From positions 19,704,501 through 19,768,500 of the forward strand of contig JAZHRO010000036.1 in the NCBI GenBank assembly GCA_037157565.1: a stretch of 64,000 nt of DNA, read 5' to 3'. This DNA comes from Thalassia testudinum. Taxonomy: Eukaryota; Streptophyta; Magnoliopsida; Alismatales; Hydrocharitaceae. Shown here piece by piece: positions 9,247 through 18,870 of the stretch. Under the pieces are notes generated by a model. The model worked only from the letters and a program-made list of their open reading frames with translations, was not told the origin of the DNA and did not search any database. The translations under genes and the position numbers were made by a program. Numbering within the stretch: position 1 is the stretch's first letter; each line of letters opens with the position of its first letter.

Positions 9247-10970
9247 CGATGTAAACATGTTTACACTACTTAAGATGTCTATTTATGCATGTTTTTAAGC
9301 ATAGGATTGCATTGCATACTATAAATATTGCATAACATGCATCATCTTGCATTTAGATTAGTTTGAATAAAATGGAGGTTAATTGTCTCCTTTTATGTTC
9401 ATGGACAGGGCAAACTTTTTATCGGGGCCTCGGATCGAAGATCCAACCGTACAGATGTGATCAGAGTGACGATTGGAGTTCAACAACTCCAAGATCGTCC
9501 TAATCAGACATCTATAGCATCAGATAGAGATCGGGGAATCCTAGAAGATCAAGGGCCAATATGGTGTGAATCCGCACTTCAAACGACAAATCTGACCGTA
9601 CGGATGGATTTGGATCGATGACCGCAGCCAACGGCGTGAAAATTGACTTAATCCGACACCCGTGGCACCATCTACATCATCCAGAAGATGGACGGCCAAG
9701 ATGGTGCCACGTGGTGCCATCTCAACCATCCAACTGACCCTCAGGACCGTCGCTACCTCTCCAAAGAAGATCCAACGTGCGATCTGGGCCGTTGGATCTT
9801 GATCCGACGGCCATCAGCACGCACCGCTCAAAACATCTGCGTGACCATCTCTCCCCCGTAGCGCAGTGGGTGAACGCCTTATCTTGAGGCGCTAGCGCAA
9901 GTTCGAATCCGCATGCACAGGAGAAAGGGCACGGGCGAGCGGGCTCCGCGACCGCTCGATCGTGATCGAGCGGCTGCGGGCGCTCGATAGCACCCACGCA
10001 CTATTGCACGCCGCGCCTCACGCGGGATCGCACGCGGGCAGGCGCATTGAGGAGCGGGCGGAAGCGCAACTTAAGCTGAAGATCGGGCGGCTATGATTAG
10101 CTGGATATGGAGCGTGCGTTACACGCAAGGAAGCGAGCGGCCACGTGCACGCTGCCCACTACTCCCACGATGGGGCTTTAGCGATGGCTTTATCCATCAC
10201 TAAGGACTCCTGATTTAATGATTTTCAAATTAAAATGACCAAATTGCCCTCACTTCTTGCAACTATAAAAGGAGACCCCCTCCACACAAAATTCTCTTCC
10301 CTTCCCTCTCTTCTCTTCCCCTCCAAAGCTCAAGAGAAGCTTGTCCCACACCTGGGATGCTTTTCGCGAGATAAAGTCAATTTTTCATTCCCCTTTCAAA
10401 AGCGAATCCCGCGATGACGACGACGTGCTGCCCCGTTCCCGTTCTTCCACTTCGTCCTCCTTTGTCATGCTCCGTTCTCCTTCATCCAGACGTCATCCTG
10501 TTTGGCTCATCCTCCAAGTGACCGTCAAGGAGGATATCTCTCTCCCCATTCTTTTTACTATTTTCTATAATAGATTTACTGCTTTCTAGAGTAGATTTAC
10601 TGCTTTCTAGTGTAATCATTTTTCCACTTTCTAGTCGTAATATTTAGTGTAATGAACAATCCTTTCGCTAATGAATTCCATGTGCATTCTACATCTCTTT
10701 TTGGTTCTTGTTTGTAATATTCTCTCTCTCTCTCATCTCTCTCTCTTCTATTTAGTGTAAATAGATAGATACTTTCTAGTCAATTAAATTACTTCATGAC
10801 AAATAAAACAAATGCTTGTTTTTAAATCAAGCGTCTGCCTCCCTATGTTTGACCCGAGATTTTCATTCCGGTATAAATTTTATTTATTGAACACTAGTTC
10901 TTCGCTTTCATACTACGATGACATGTTTTTCAAAACTAAATACGTTAGCGTAGAAACCGTGCATTCAACA
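9247..10970 (+). repeat. A1 3' LTR
   Basis: It matches 3299-5024 along its length and ends ATTCAACA before the TSD. The first base is C rather than T (CGATGTAAAC), which would harm re-integration. The Pol III-like boxes are better preserved here: TAGCGCAGTGG at 9859-9869 and GTTCGAATCC at 9901-9910, with CGCCT/AGGCG between them able to form an anticodon-like stem. TATA box at 10264. Confidence 0.93.
9859..9910 (+). promoter_or_regulatory. Pol III-like A and B boxes (A1 3' LTR)
   Basis: TAGCGCAGTGG and GTTCGAATCC both fit the tRNA promoter consensus, 31 bases apart, with an intervening 5-bp stem and 7-base loop. The acceptor and T stems do not pair, so this is a tRNA-like or SINE-like module and not a tRNA gene. 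Confidence 0.6.
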
Positions 10971-10975
10971 AAAAC

Positions 10976-12576
10976 CCTTATTGATCAACAGCAAAACTAC
11001 AATGTGACAAAAAAAGAACTTCTTGCAATAGTATTTGCTTTGGAGAAGTTTAGGTCTTAACTTCTGGGATCTAAGGTTGTAATGTATACTGATTATTCAG
11101 TCTTGAAGAATTTGCTTTCTAAGAAAGATACCAAACCTAGGCTAATTATATGGATTCTGTTACTACAGGACTTCGACCTTGATATCTATGACAAGAAAGG
11201 GGTCGAAAATGTAGTCGTCGATCACTTATTAAGGATCCCAGTTGAGGCTCCCCATCAAGAGACATTCATGACACCTTTCCTGACGAAACAGTGATGGCAA
11301 TACAGCCGACGACACCTTGGTATGCTGATGTCATCAAGTACTTGGTCACTGGTGAAACCCCTAGTATGTGGAATAAGCAAAAGAGAGATAGATTTCATAC
11401 TGAGACTAAGCATTATCACTGGGAGGATCTCAAGCTCTTTAGAATAGGTCATGACTAAGTCTTCCGTAGGTGTGCTCTAGAGGAGGAGCAACTAAGTGTT
11501 TTGAATTTCTATCACACACTGCATTGTGGAGGACACTTTAGTGATAAGAAGACTATGTATAAGGCTCTCCAGTCTGGTTTCTGGTGGCCCTCACTATTCA
11601 AGGATACACATTCTTATGTGGAAGCATGTCTTCGTTGTCAACAGATTGGAATGATTGGGAAGCAAGAAGAGATGCCCCAGTAGCCTATTCTTCCAACCGA
11701 GATATTCAACTTCTGGGGCATAGATTTCATGGGCCTCTTCTCATCGTCCCATGACTTTGAATACATCCTTATTGCAGTTGACTATGTGTCAAAATGGATA
11801 GAGGCTCGTTGGTCCTGAATTTTGTTAAAGCCAATATCATTTCTCGATTTGGCTGCCCGAGGATGATCATTAGTGATGGGGGATCTCATTTTAGGAATGT
11901 GCATTTCACCCATCTACTCAAAAGTCTTGGTGTCACCCACAGGGTGGCCACCTCGTATCACCTGTAGATGAGTGGACAGGTTGAGGTGTCCAATAGGGAG
12001 ATCAAATGAATTTTGGAGAAAATTGTAAGACCTGACAAGAAAGATTGGTTGAAGAAACTAGATGACGCACTATGGGCTTACAGAATTGCTTATAAGACCC
12101 CCTTGGGTATCTCTCCCTTTCGTATAGTGTTTGACAAAACCTACCATTTGCCTGTGGAGATTGAGCATAGGGCTTATTGGGCTATTAAGAATGTCAACAT
12201 GGATCTCGAGAATGCAGGCAAAGCATACTTATTAGAACTGACTGAGTTTAAAGAATTGAGGAATGAGGCTTATGACACTGCTCAAGCTTATAAAGAGTGC
12301 ACTAAGGTCTTTCACGATAAAGACATCCTCTGCAAAACCCTTGACCCCAACCAATGGGTTTGGCTATTTAATTCTAGACTCAAGCTATTCCCTAGGAAAC
12401 TTTAGTCCCATTGTGATGGACCATACATTGTCATGCAGGTGTTCCTACATGGTGTAGTTGAGATCCAAGATCCCTCATCAAGTGAGACTTTCAAGGTAAA
12501 TGGACAACGTTTGAAATCGTATGTTACTCTTTCTGATGGCCAGGTATTGAACACCTACAGACTGAAGGAGCCTTAG
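10976..12576 (+). pseudogene. C1 pol, part 2: RNase H and integrase
   Basis: This continues C1's frame after A1. RNase H motifs NYNVTKKELLAIVFALEKF, YTDYS and [10 protein letters not shown] come first. The integrase zinc-binding site follows (H near 11515, GGHFSDKK, CLRCQQ near 11640), then the core with GIDFMG (near 11720), ISDGGSHF (near 11870) and VEVSNREIK (near 11990), that is D, D and E all kept. The C-terminal part reads [35 protein letters not shown] and VNGQRL before TAG at 12574. Frameshifts, several stops and a deletion of about 27 bases after KWIEA near 11806 make it non-functional. Integrase would join element DNA to the chromosome. Confidence 0.88.
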
Positions 12577-13962
12577 CGCCAAACACTCTCTACCTCAGGT
12601 AACATCTTTCCTTGCTTTTGCTTTCCAATGACGACATTGTCAGATCTGGGCATGGGGGGTATAACATGAGGTTGCACAAAGCATTTATACATATTTTGCA
12701 AGCATGTAGTTAGGACTTTTATTGCATAATGAGAGAGAGGGAGAGAAAGGGGGACAATAGAAAGAATGAGATGAAATCTTTATGAGTTGAAGTGCAAAAT
12801 TATTAAGGAAGAAAAAAGAGAAGGTAAACACATAAAGGAAAGGGAAAATTGTGTTAGTCCCAGCAGTTGAGTGTGGAATGTACCTAACTTCTGGGCTAGA
12901 TCAGATGATGAATAAAGTCTTGAAGTGCTAAAGTGAAGGAGATAAGTAAGGAATATCGACTTTAGGCCTCCTGGGTCTATTTTAGGGCATAAACACACAA
13001 GTATTTGTTAAGATCTAGACTATTTCTCAAGAGGTTGAGGAAGTTGCAAGGCTGATGTATTAAGTCTAAGGCTTAGGAGTAATTCAGCATCATTGCCTGC
13101 CCTTTGGTTTGCAGGACTTGGTAACCTACGTACCCAAAATAACACACCAATCTAGTTTAGTGTGCATAATGAAGAATAATGCCAAAAAGTGTTATATTCT
13201 AAAAATGTTTTCTCAAAGATTTGACTTAGGAGTGGCTAGAAGACACTAGTTGATTGGATGAGTTCCCGATGCAAAGAGGAGGAATGAAATACTCTCTTCA
13301 AAGATGCATTATAACATACCGTCTCCACGGTGCATGTCTCCTAGGATATCTAAATATCCTACTGGGGGAATGGAAGCACCTTGTGCTGGTTCAGATGCCA
13401 TTGGCAGCATTATCCTGAAATGTTGATTGCCACGGTCTAATTTAGCTATAGAACCCCATGGGCGGCACTATCCCAAAGTGTCGAAAGCTAAGGTTTTGGG
13501 GGTTACCATGAGTGGCTAGCCTGAAGCATTGATTGCCAGGGACCTTGTAAGGATTGATGGTAGGGCAAGGAATCCTATACAAATCTTGTTTAGGGATAAT
13601 CCCATATTGGATTTAGGGGAATTTAAAAATAAAGGAGTGAAACTCTCAAAATAAATATCCTTCTCTCCCTTATCAAAAAAATGCACTGGCAAACTGAACT
13701 TAGAATTGTTGCACATGCACATGAGTGCTTTAACCGCCGAGGTCAACGAACCTCTAGGCAGTTTTTGCGGGCCTTAGAAACATTCACGGTGGACTCAAAG
13801 CTGAGGCTAGTCAGGTCCATATCTCTGCTGGTACTTGAGTACCTTTAAGCCTATAGTTGGTATTTCGATTTAGTCTCTAGGGGTGTGGCACGATAAGGAA
13901 TCCTAATGATAAAATTCAGCCCAGAGACTTAGTCTAATCCATATGATTTTACTCGGGACTAG
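12577..13962 (+). other. C1 3' untranslated region
   Basis: No gene. It holds the internal PPT-like motif at 12628-12660 (GACGACATTG followed by GGGCATGGGGGG), then stretches shared with B1 (33560-34015, 39491-40112) and C2 (36900-37797), including GTTGATTGGATGAGTTCCCG. It also holds a three-copy imperfect repeat at 13396-13541. It ends in GGGACTAG where B1 inserted. The last part is the left arm of the PPT hairpin. Confidence 0.75.
13396..13541 (+). repeat. Three-copy 57-bp-spaced repeat in C1 3' region
   Basis: Cores start at 13396, 13454 and 13504, each resembling CCATGGGCGGCACTATC, AAGTGTCGA and TTGCCAGGG. The same three-copy array lies at 37255-37409 (C2) and 39551-39702 (B1). Confidence 0.6.
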
Positions 13963-15727
13963 TGATGGTAGCACCATAATTTGTCATCTAACTTGAATTA
14001 GTCAAAATCAGGAGATAAATGCTCCTACATGATTGCCTGAGGACCATAATACCACTCTGATCCGATTTGTGAAGATAAGAAAATAGGGTTAATTCTACTA
14101 TTTTAATAGCACAGCACAAATGTAATAACCATGGAGTTACTCAGGGGTTAATTGAAGGTCAAATAAACATAAAAGCTCAAGAAGTGGGTTCACGCTGATA
14201 GAATCAGGGCTTCATGCATTTTAAGGATGAAAACATGACTGAAAACCCTAATTATCACCCACACTTGAATTGACAAGGGTTTTGGTTAGGATAAAATTAG
14301 TATAAACCTCCTAAAATTCATGAAAAAATATTCTAAGAGGTTTGGTGCCTTTGGTTTGACCATATGAACCCATTTTGAACTAAAATAGAGATTCAAATGG
14401 GAATTTGCCTTGATTTGAGCTTCTACGCAATTTACCCAATCAAACATGGTCAAAACTCAAATCCAAGTTAACCATTAGATTCCTTTGGTGCAAATTAGGT
14501 TAATACCAAAATTTGGACCCAATCAGAGTCTATCTTGACCTAGTTTGTAATTTAGCCCTTGAAAACTCTATCTCTCACTCAAGCCCCTATGTTTAAAGTT
14601 TCTCACAAAAGGCCCCTAACTTTCATGTTTTATTTGTGAATAGGTCCCTGTTGCTATTGGAAGTGTGAACAGACCTCAAACCCAAACCATCGAACTTCAA
14701 TCAAGGATTCCTCCTTGATTTCTCAACCAAATCCCTCCAAAATTGCAAGGATTGTTGATTAGGAGATTCCTTACATAATGATCCATCTTACGAGGCTTGA
14801 TTTGATTCCATCACCACCAGCGAACCTGAAAAACTCAAGCCCAAAAGTTGGTTTTGGCACTTGCCAAATAAAGCTTTCTTGGCTTCTTTGACCACGAATC
14901 TGAGTTCTATAAAACCCTATGAATTTCCGAGTCAATTTGAGCCCAATTCCAAGCCAAATCTACCCCTTCGTCTCCTCCAGCCTCCACCACAGAGGCTCCA
15001 GAGCTTTAAGCTAATTACTAACCTAATTAGGAGCTTTGCTTCCTCCTTCACCTCACCAAACAACCCATAGCTCCGCCATCCTCTTCGACATGGTTCAGCC
15101 ACTGCACTTCACCAATCACTCAATCACCCCCACCATCAGCTTGGCCTCTTCACGGTGAAGCTTCCCACATATTTAATTGGGCCCCCAAGGGTTGTATTCT
15201 TCTTGCAAGTTACCACCATTGCTGACATCTTCTCCATTGCCATTAGCCATTGTTCGGTCGTCATCCCCACTGCTGCTACCCTCAATTGATGTGGCTCGAC
15301 ATCGTGATGCTTTCCAGACCTTAGATTAGAGAGAGAAGCCTAGTAGCAACAGCGATTTCATCCTCAATCTCCTGCAACTACGCATGAAAGCAGTGAAGGA
15401 AGAGGGCACTTTTTAGTACCACATCATAGGAAGAAAATCTGGAGAATCATATAAATAGAATTCATTGCATACGCTTATCGCCTCTCACACAGAGGGTGAG
15501 GTCCTCTCATGCTCACCTGACCCTCACTCCTCACCTGCGATTACATGCTCATGGATCTGAACACTATGCTTTGGATCCGATTATAGACCCGATTACCCGT
15601 TACTAACCCAGTTCTATAATTAAGAGAGAGAAAAGGAATTCTGAGGAGGTAGGGGGAGGTTTTTGCACTATTCTCCTTGAAGTGCATGCCAACCTTAGCA
15701 AGTTTCAAAGGTTTGTGCTTTGGCTGC
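13963..15727 (+). repeat. B1 5' LTR, first part
   Basis: It starts TGATGGTAGCACCAT, the F2 tip, and aligns with the 3' LTR from 40149. The 3' LTR lacks about 370 bases present here (roughly 14990-15345). TATA-like CTATAAAACC near 14906. The LTR is broken at 15727 by B2 and resumes at 29616. Confidence 0.85.
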
Positions 15728-16545
15728 TGTTGTGAGTGTTCGAGTCAATTTGAGGAAAGAGATGCCTTTGTCGTAGTATAGTAGACGAAGATCGCTCTAC
15801 AACATTTAAATTTATAAGATAGTAATCGAAAGTAAAGAATTGAATCTGAAGTCGTTCGCATGGAGCAAATATTGAATTCACGCACTAATCACAATTAGAA
15901 TCAATGGGCACACTAACAAAGGTATGCAATGAATATCAATAATGATGTAAACACATTTACACTACTTAAAATGTCTATTTATGCATGTTCTTAAGCATAG
16001 GATTGCATTTCATGATATAAATATTGCATTACATGCATCATCTTGCATTTAGAGTAGTTTGAATAAAATGGAGGTTAATTGTCTCCTTTTATGTGCTTGG
16101 ACAGGGTAAATATTTTATCGGGGCCTCGGATCAAAGATCCAACCGTATGGATATGATCAGGGCGACGATTGGAGTTCAACGACTCCAAGATCGCCCTAAT
16201 CAGGCATCCGTAGCATCAGATAGAGACCGGGGAACCCTAGAAGATCAAGGGCCAGGATGGTGTAAATCCGCACTTCAGATGGAAAATCCGACCACACGGA
16301 TGAATTCGGATCGACGATCGCAGTCGAACGACACAAAAATCGAGTCAATCCGACATCCGTGGCACCATCTACAACTTCCAGAAGATGGACGGCCAAGATA
16401 GCGCCACGTGGCGCCATCCCAGCTGCCCAATTGGCCGCAGGAGTCCTGTGAAGACCGCGCACCGTCTCCTCTCCGCCATTGGATCTCGATCCAACGGCTG
16501 CGGTCGCTCGCGTTTAAAAACGTCCGCGCGACCATTTCACCCGCG

Positions 16546-16597
16546 TAGCGCAGCGGCGACGCAGCTGCGGGCGAAGCGGAGGTCGCGGGTTCGAGCC
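16546..16597 (+). promoter_or_regulatory. Pol III-like A and B boxes (A2 5' LTR)
   Basis: TAGCGCAGCGG (16546-16556) and GGTTCGAGCC (16588-16597) fit the A- and B-box consensus at tRNA-like spacing, about 370 bases upstream of the TATA box. The 3' LTR has identical boxes at 26079-26089 and 26121-26130. Confidence 0.6.
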
Positions 16598-16871
16598 GCG
16601 GTGAGGGGGTCGAAGGCGCGGGCGAGCGGGCGCGCACGAGCGTCAGATGAAGATCCAACGGCCGCGCGCGCCCGATAGCGCCGACGCGCAATTGGACGCT
16701 CTGGTGGGCGCGCGATCGCACGCGGGCGGGCGCGCTACGCAGCGGGCGCGGACGCGATCTAAGCCGTCCGACCTCGCGATCGGACGGCTGAGACGACGCG
16801 GACGTGCGTATGCGTTACGCGCACAGGCCAGCCAAGCGGGCGCGCGTGGGCGCGGCGGCGACGGCGACGGC

Positions 16872-16910
16872 GGGGCTTTAGCGACGGTTTTATCCGTCAC
16901 TAAAGACCCC
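16872..16910 (+). promoter_or_regulatory. Long imperfect palindrome upstream of TATA
   Basis: GGGGCTTTAGCGACGG and CCGTCACTAAAGACCCC pair over about 14 bases around TTTTAT. A1's 3' LTR has GATGG/CCATC in the same place, so the inner pairing is kept despite base changes. It could be a cruciform or a protein site. Confidence 0.5.
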
Positions 16911-16962
16911 TTATTTATTATTTTGAAGATGTAATGTCCATTTTGCCCCCACTCCTTGCAAC

Positions 16963-16970
16963 TATAAAAG
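16963..16970 (+). promoter_or_regulatory. TATA box of A2 5' LTR
   Basis: TATAAAAG in the invariant F1 context ACTATAAAAGGAGACC, roughly 55 bases downstream of the palindrome. Probable start site for the genomic RNA. Confidence 0.8.
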
Positions 16971-17370
16971 GAGACCCCCTCCATACGAAATTTTCATCCC
17001 TTCCTTCTCCTCTCTACCTCTCCAAAGCTCAAGAGAAGCTTGTCCCACACCCGGGATGCTTCTCGCGAGATAAAGTCCAAATTTTCGTCCCCCTTCGGAA
17101 GTGGATCCCGCGACGACGACGGCGTGCTGCTTCGTTCCCGTTCTTCTGCTTCGTCCTCCTTCGTCCCGCTTCATTCTCCTTCGTCCAGGCGTCGTCCCGT
17201 CCGGCTCGTCCTCCAAGCAACCGTCGAGGAGGATAACTTCTCTCTCCCATTCTTATTTACAGCTTTTCTAGTGTAGAATTTTCCTGCTTTATAGTGTAAT
17301 TGATTTTCCGCTTTCTAGTGTAACTTTCATTTCGTTTGCTTGTATAAACAATTGAAATATTGAATGCATG

Positions 17371-17371
<1 letters not shown>

Positions 17372-17406
<35 letters not shown>
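17372..17406 (+). repeat. CT microsatellite in LTR
   Basis: A (CT)n run in the transcribed part of the LTR. The copy in the 3' LTR (about 26905-26936) is shorter, the usual slippage difference. Confidence 0.9.
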
Positions 17407-17408
<2 letters not shown>

Positions 17409-17563
17409 GTTTGATAGCTCCATTGTAATTATTTCGCCTTGTTTATCAAAAATCCTAAAAAAACATAATTGCGAATATAGATCAACGTAGCCTCCCTGAG
17501 TTCGACCCGGAATTCTTTTTCTGTATAAATCTTATTTGTTGAACACGAATCCTTCGCTTTCGA

Positions 17564-17574
17564 ACTACAACGAC
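17564..17574 (+). other. U5 stretch complementary to the 5' end of tRNA-Asp (A2)
   Basis: ACTACAACGAC is an exact complement of the first 11 bases of plant tRNA-Asp (GUCGUUGUAGU), 45 bases before the LTR end and 48 before the PBS. The 3' LTR copy is at 27093-27103. It may form a second contact with the primer tRNA, or pair with the PBS itself, since part of it (CAACG) is also complementary to the PBS. Confidence 0.6.
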
Positions 17575-17622
17575 GGGTTTTCCAAAACCAAACACGTTAG
17601 CGTAGATTCTCGTTCAACATTT

Positions 17623-17640
17623 TGGCGCCGCTGCTGGGGA
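17623..17640 (+). other. Primer-binding site, tRNA-Asp (A2)
   Basis: TGGCGCCGCTGCTGGGGA differs from the exact tRNA-Asp complement at two positions, both transitions, and follows the LTR by three bases. Confidence 0.88.
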
Positions 17641-18870
17641 GGCAACGATTTCCGATCTTTTCTTCGCATTTCTTGCACTTTATTTGTTTTCTAACTAGCT
17701 TTCTCTTGTGTCTATTGTTTTGCAGAGACCTCCATCAAGGAATCAACAAGCGGTAGACTGGAGTAAAGTGCAGTTGAAGACAACTGTAAGTGCTCCCCCA
17801 TTCTTTCCCCCTCCATAGATTTCATTCGCCACATTAAATCCAAATTCCAATTAACCTAGGTGTTTGCATAAATCCTAGGAATAGTTTGGTTGTTTGGATT
17901 TCTACTCACACTCATTTCACCCTCATTCATAAAAAAAAAATAATAATAACAAAAAGATAATTTTGTGGGGTAACTTTCAACAAACACACAACACACACCC
18001 ACATTCAAGGCACTTGATTAACTTGATTTGTTTTCTACTCAACCGGGTTCTGATCTGTGGAACCGGTACACACAGAGCAACACATAACAGAGTAGAAATC
18101 ATTCTAGGTTAACCATCTTTGAGTGCCTAACTTAGTGGTGCAATTGTGGCCAATTGTTTGAGTTGTTTGGGCCGCACCACTTTATTTAAAACCAACTCAT
18201 CAAGTAGCTCCTCCTTAGGGTTTTCAATCTAGGTATATTCTAGGCACTCCGCTTTCTTTCTGATTTTAAAGGAAAACTATCTTCACCCGTGTTTTACAAC
18301 TTGGTTTGCCTAGAAATTTGATTGCAATTCACCTAATTTGAAACCCTAAAAGCTACTTAAGCAGGATTTGAACATTAAAATTCACACATTATAAATAATC
18401 TTGCTTGAAAACCCTGGTTGTGCACGCACTTACACAAATTTCAATCAATCATTAAGGGCACAACCCATTGTAAGGGCCCATCACATTCCATAAGCACCAC
18501 AATCCCAGGCCGTAATAAAATTGAGTAGACGTTGGCCCTAAGGTTTGATTTGCTCTTCAAGGCCTAGTCTGAGATTGTTTTTGATTAACCTACTTGTACT
18601 GATTAATCTGATGTCTAGCTAGGGGAGTAGCGTCAAACGACCGCGGCTGGGGGGTACACTAGGAACCGGAGCCGAAAGCCAAAGGAAGAACCTTCTCCCC
18701 AGTCCCTCCTAACTGGTTGGATTATACAGACGCAAGTAGAGTAAATCAGTTACAGTCTTAAGGCTGGTGTTGGGAGTCAGTAGATCCTTAGGCTACCTCA
18801 CTTAAGGATAGCCTTGTTTTGTTGTACTGCAGGGTCCCTATCCCCGGTCCTTCCGACCTACTCCTAGTTT
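17641..18870 (+). other. A2 leader
   Basis: 1.2 kb without a usable ORF. It contains the F1 stem-loop AGTGGTGC/GCACCACT (18134-18141, 18174-18181), the relic of the upstream ORF seen in A1 (18640-18790; its ATG is GCG), and TTGTACTGCAG near 18825 resembling a splice acceptor just before gag. Confidence 0.75.

Larger units (their letters stand above)
3299..10970 (+). mobile_element. A1: complete non-autonomous LTR element (family F1)
   Basis: Two 1.7-kb direct repeats (3299-5024 and 9247-10970) bound 4.2 kb of internal DNA. The five bases before (3294-3298) and after (10971-10975) are both AAAAC, a target-site duplication. The target was the RNase H coding sequence of C1. It has a tRNA-Asp PBS, a leader, a small upstream ORF, one long acidic ORF and a PPT, but no gag, protease, RT, RNase H or integrase. 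The LTRs, leader and 3' region align with A2 (15943-27148), which has pol and could supply enzymes in trans. The two LTRs differ by a few percent by eye, so A1 is clearly older than A2. Confidence 0.93.
15943..17619 (+). repeat. A2 5' LTR
   Basis: It starts TGATGTAAACAC and ends CGTTCAACA. The tip has TGTAAA/TTTACA arms (15946-15961). U3 has a strongly GC- and CpG-rich block (16380-16880) with Pol III-like boxes, a long palindrome (16872-16910) and a TATA box (16963). R/U5 has a CT microsatellite (17372-17406), the CTCCCTGAGTTCGACCC box (17493-17509) and the tRNA-Asp complementary stretch (17564-17574). Arg- and Pro-rich frames on both strands of the GC block are artefacts of composition. Confidence 0.96.

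Noticed and set aside
9859..9910. A tRNA gene
   Set aside because: A and B boxes are present, but acceptor and T stems do not pair and no terminator follows; kept only as a Pol III-like module.
16275..16721. Open frames on both strands in the GC-rich LTR block, also 25808-26254
   Set aside because: Arg/Pro/Ala-rich, overlapping in several frames, upstream of the TATA box and repeated only because the LTR is repeated. No start context or homologue.
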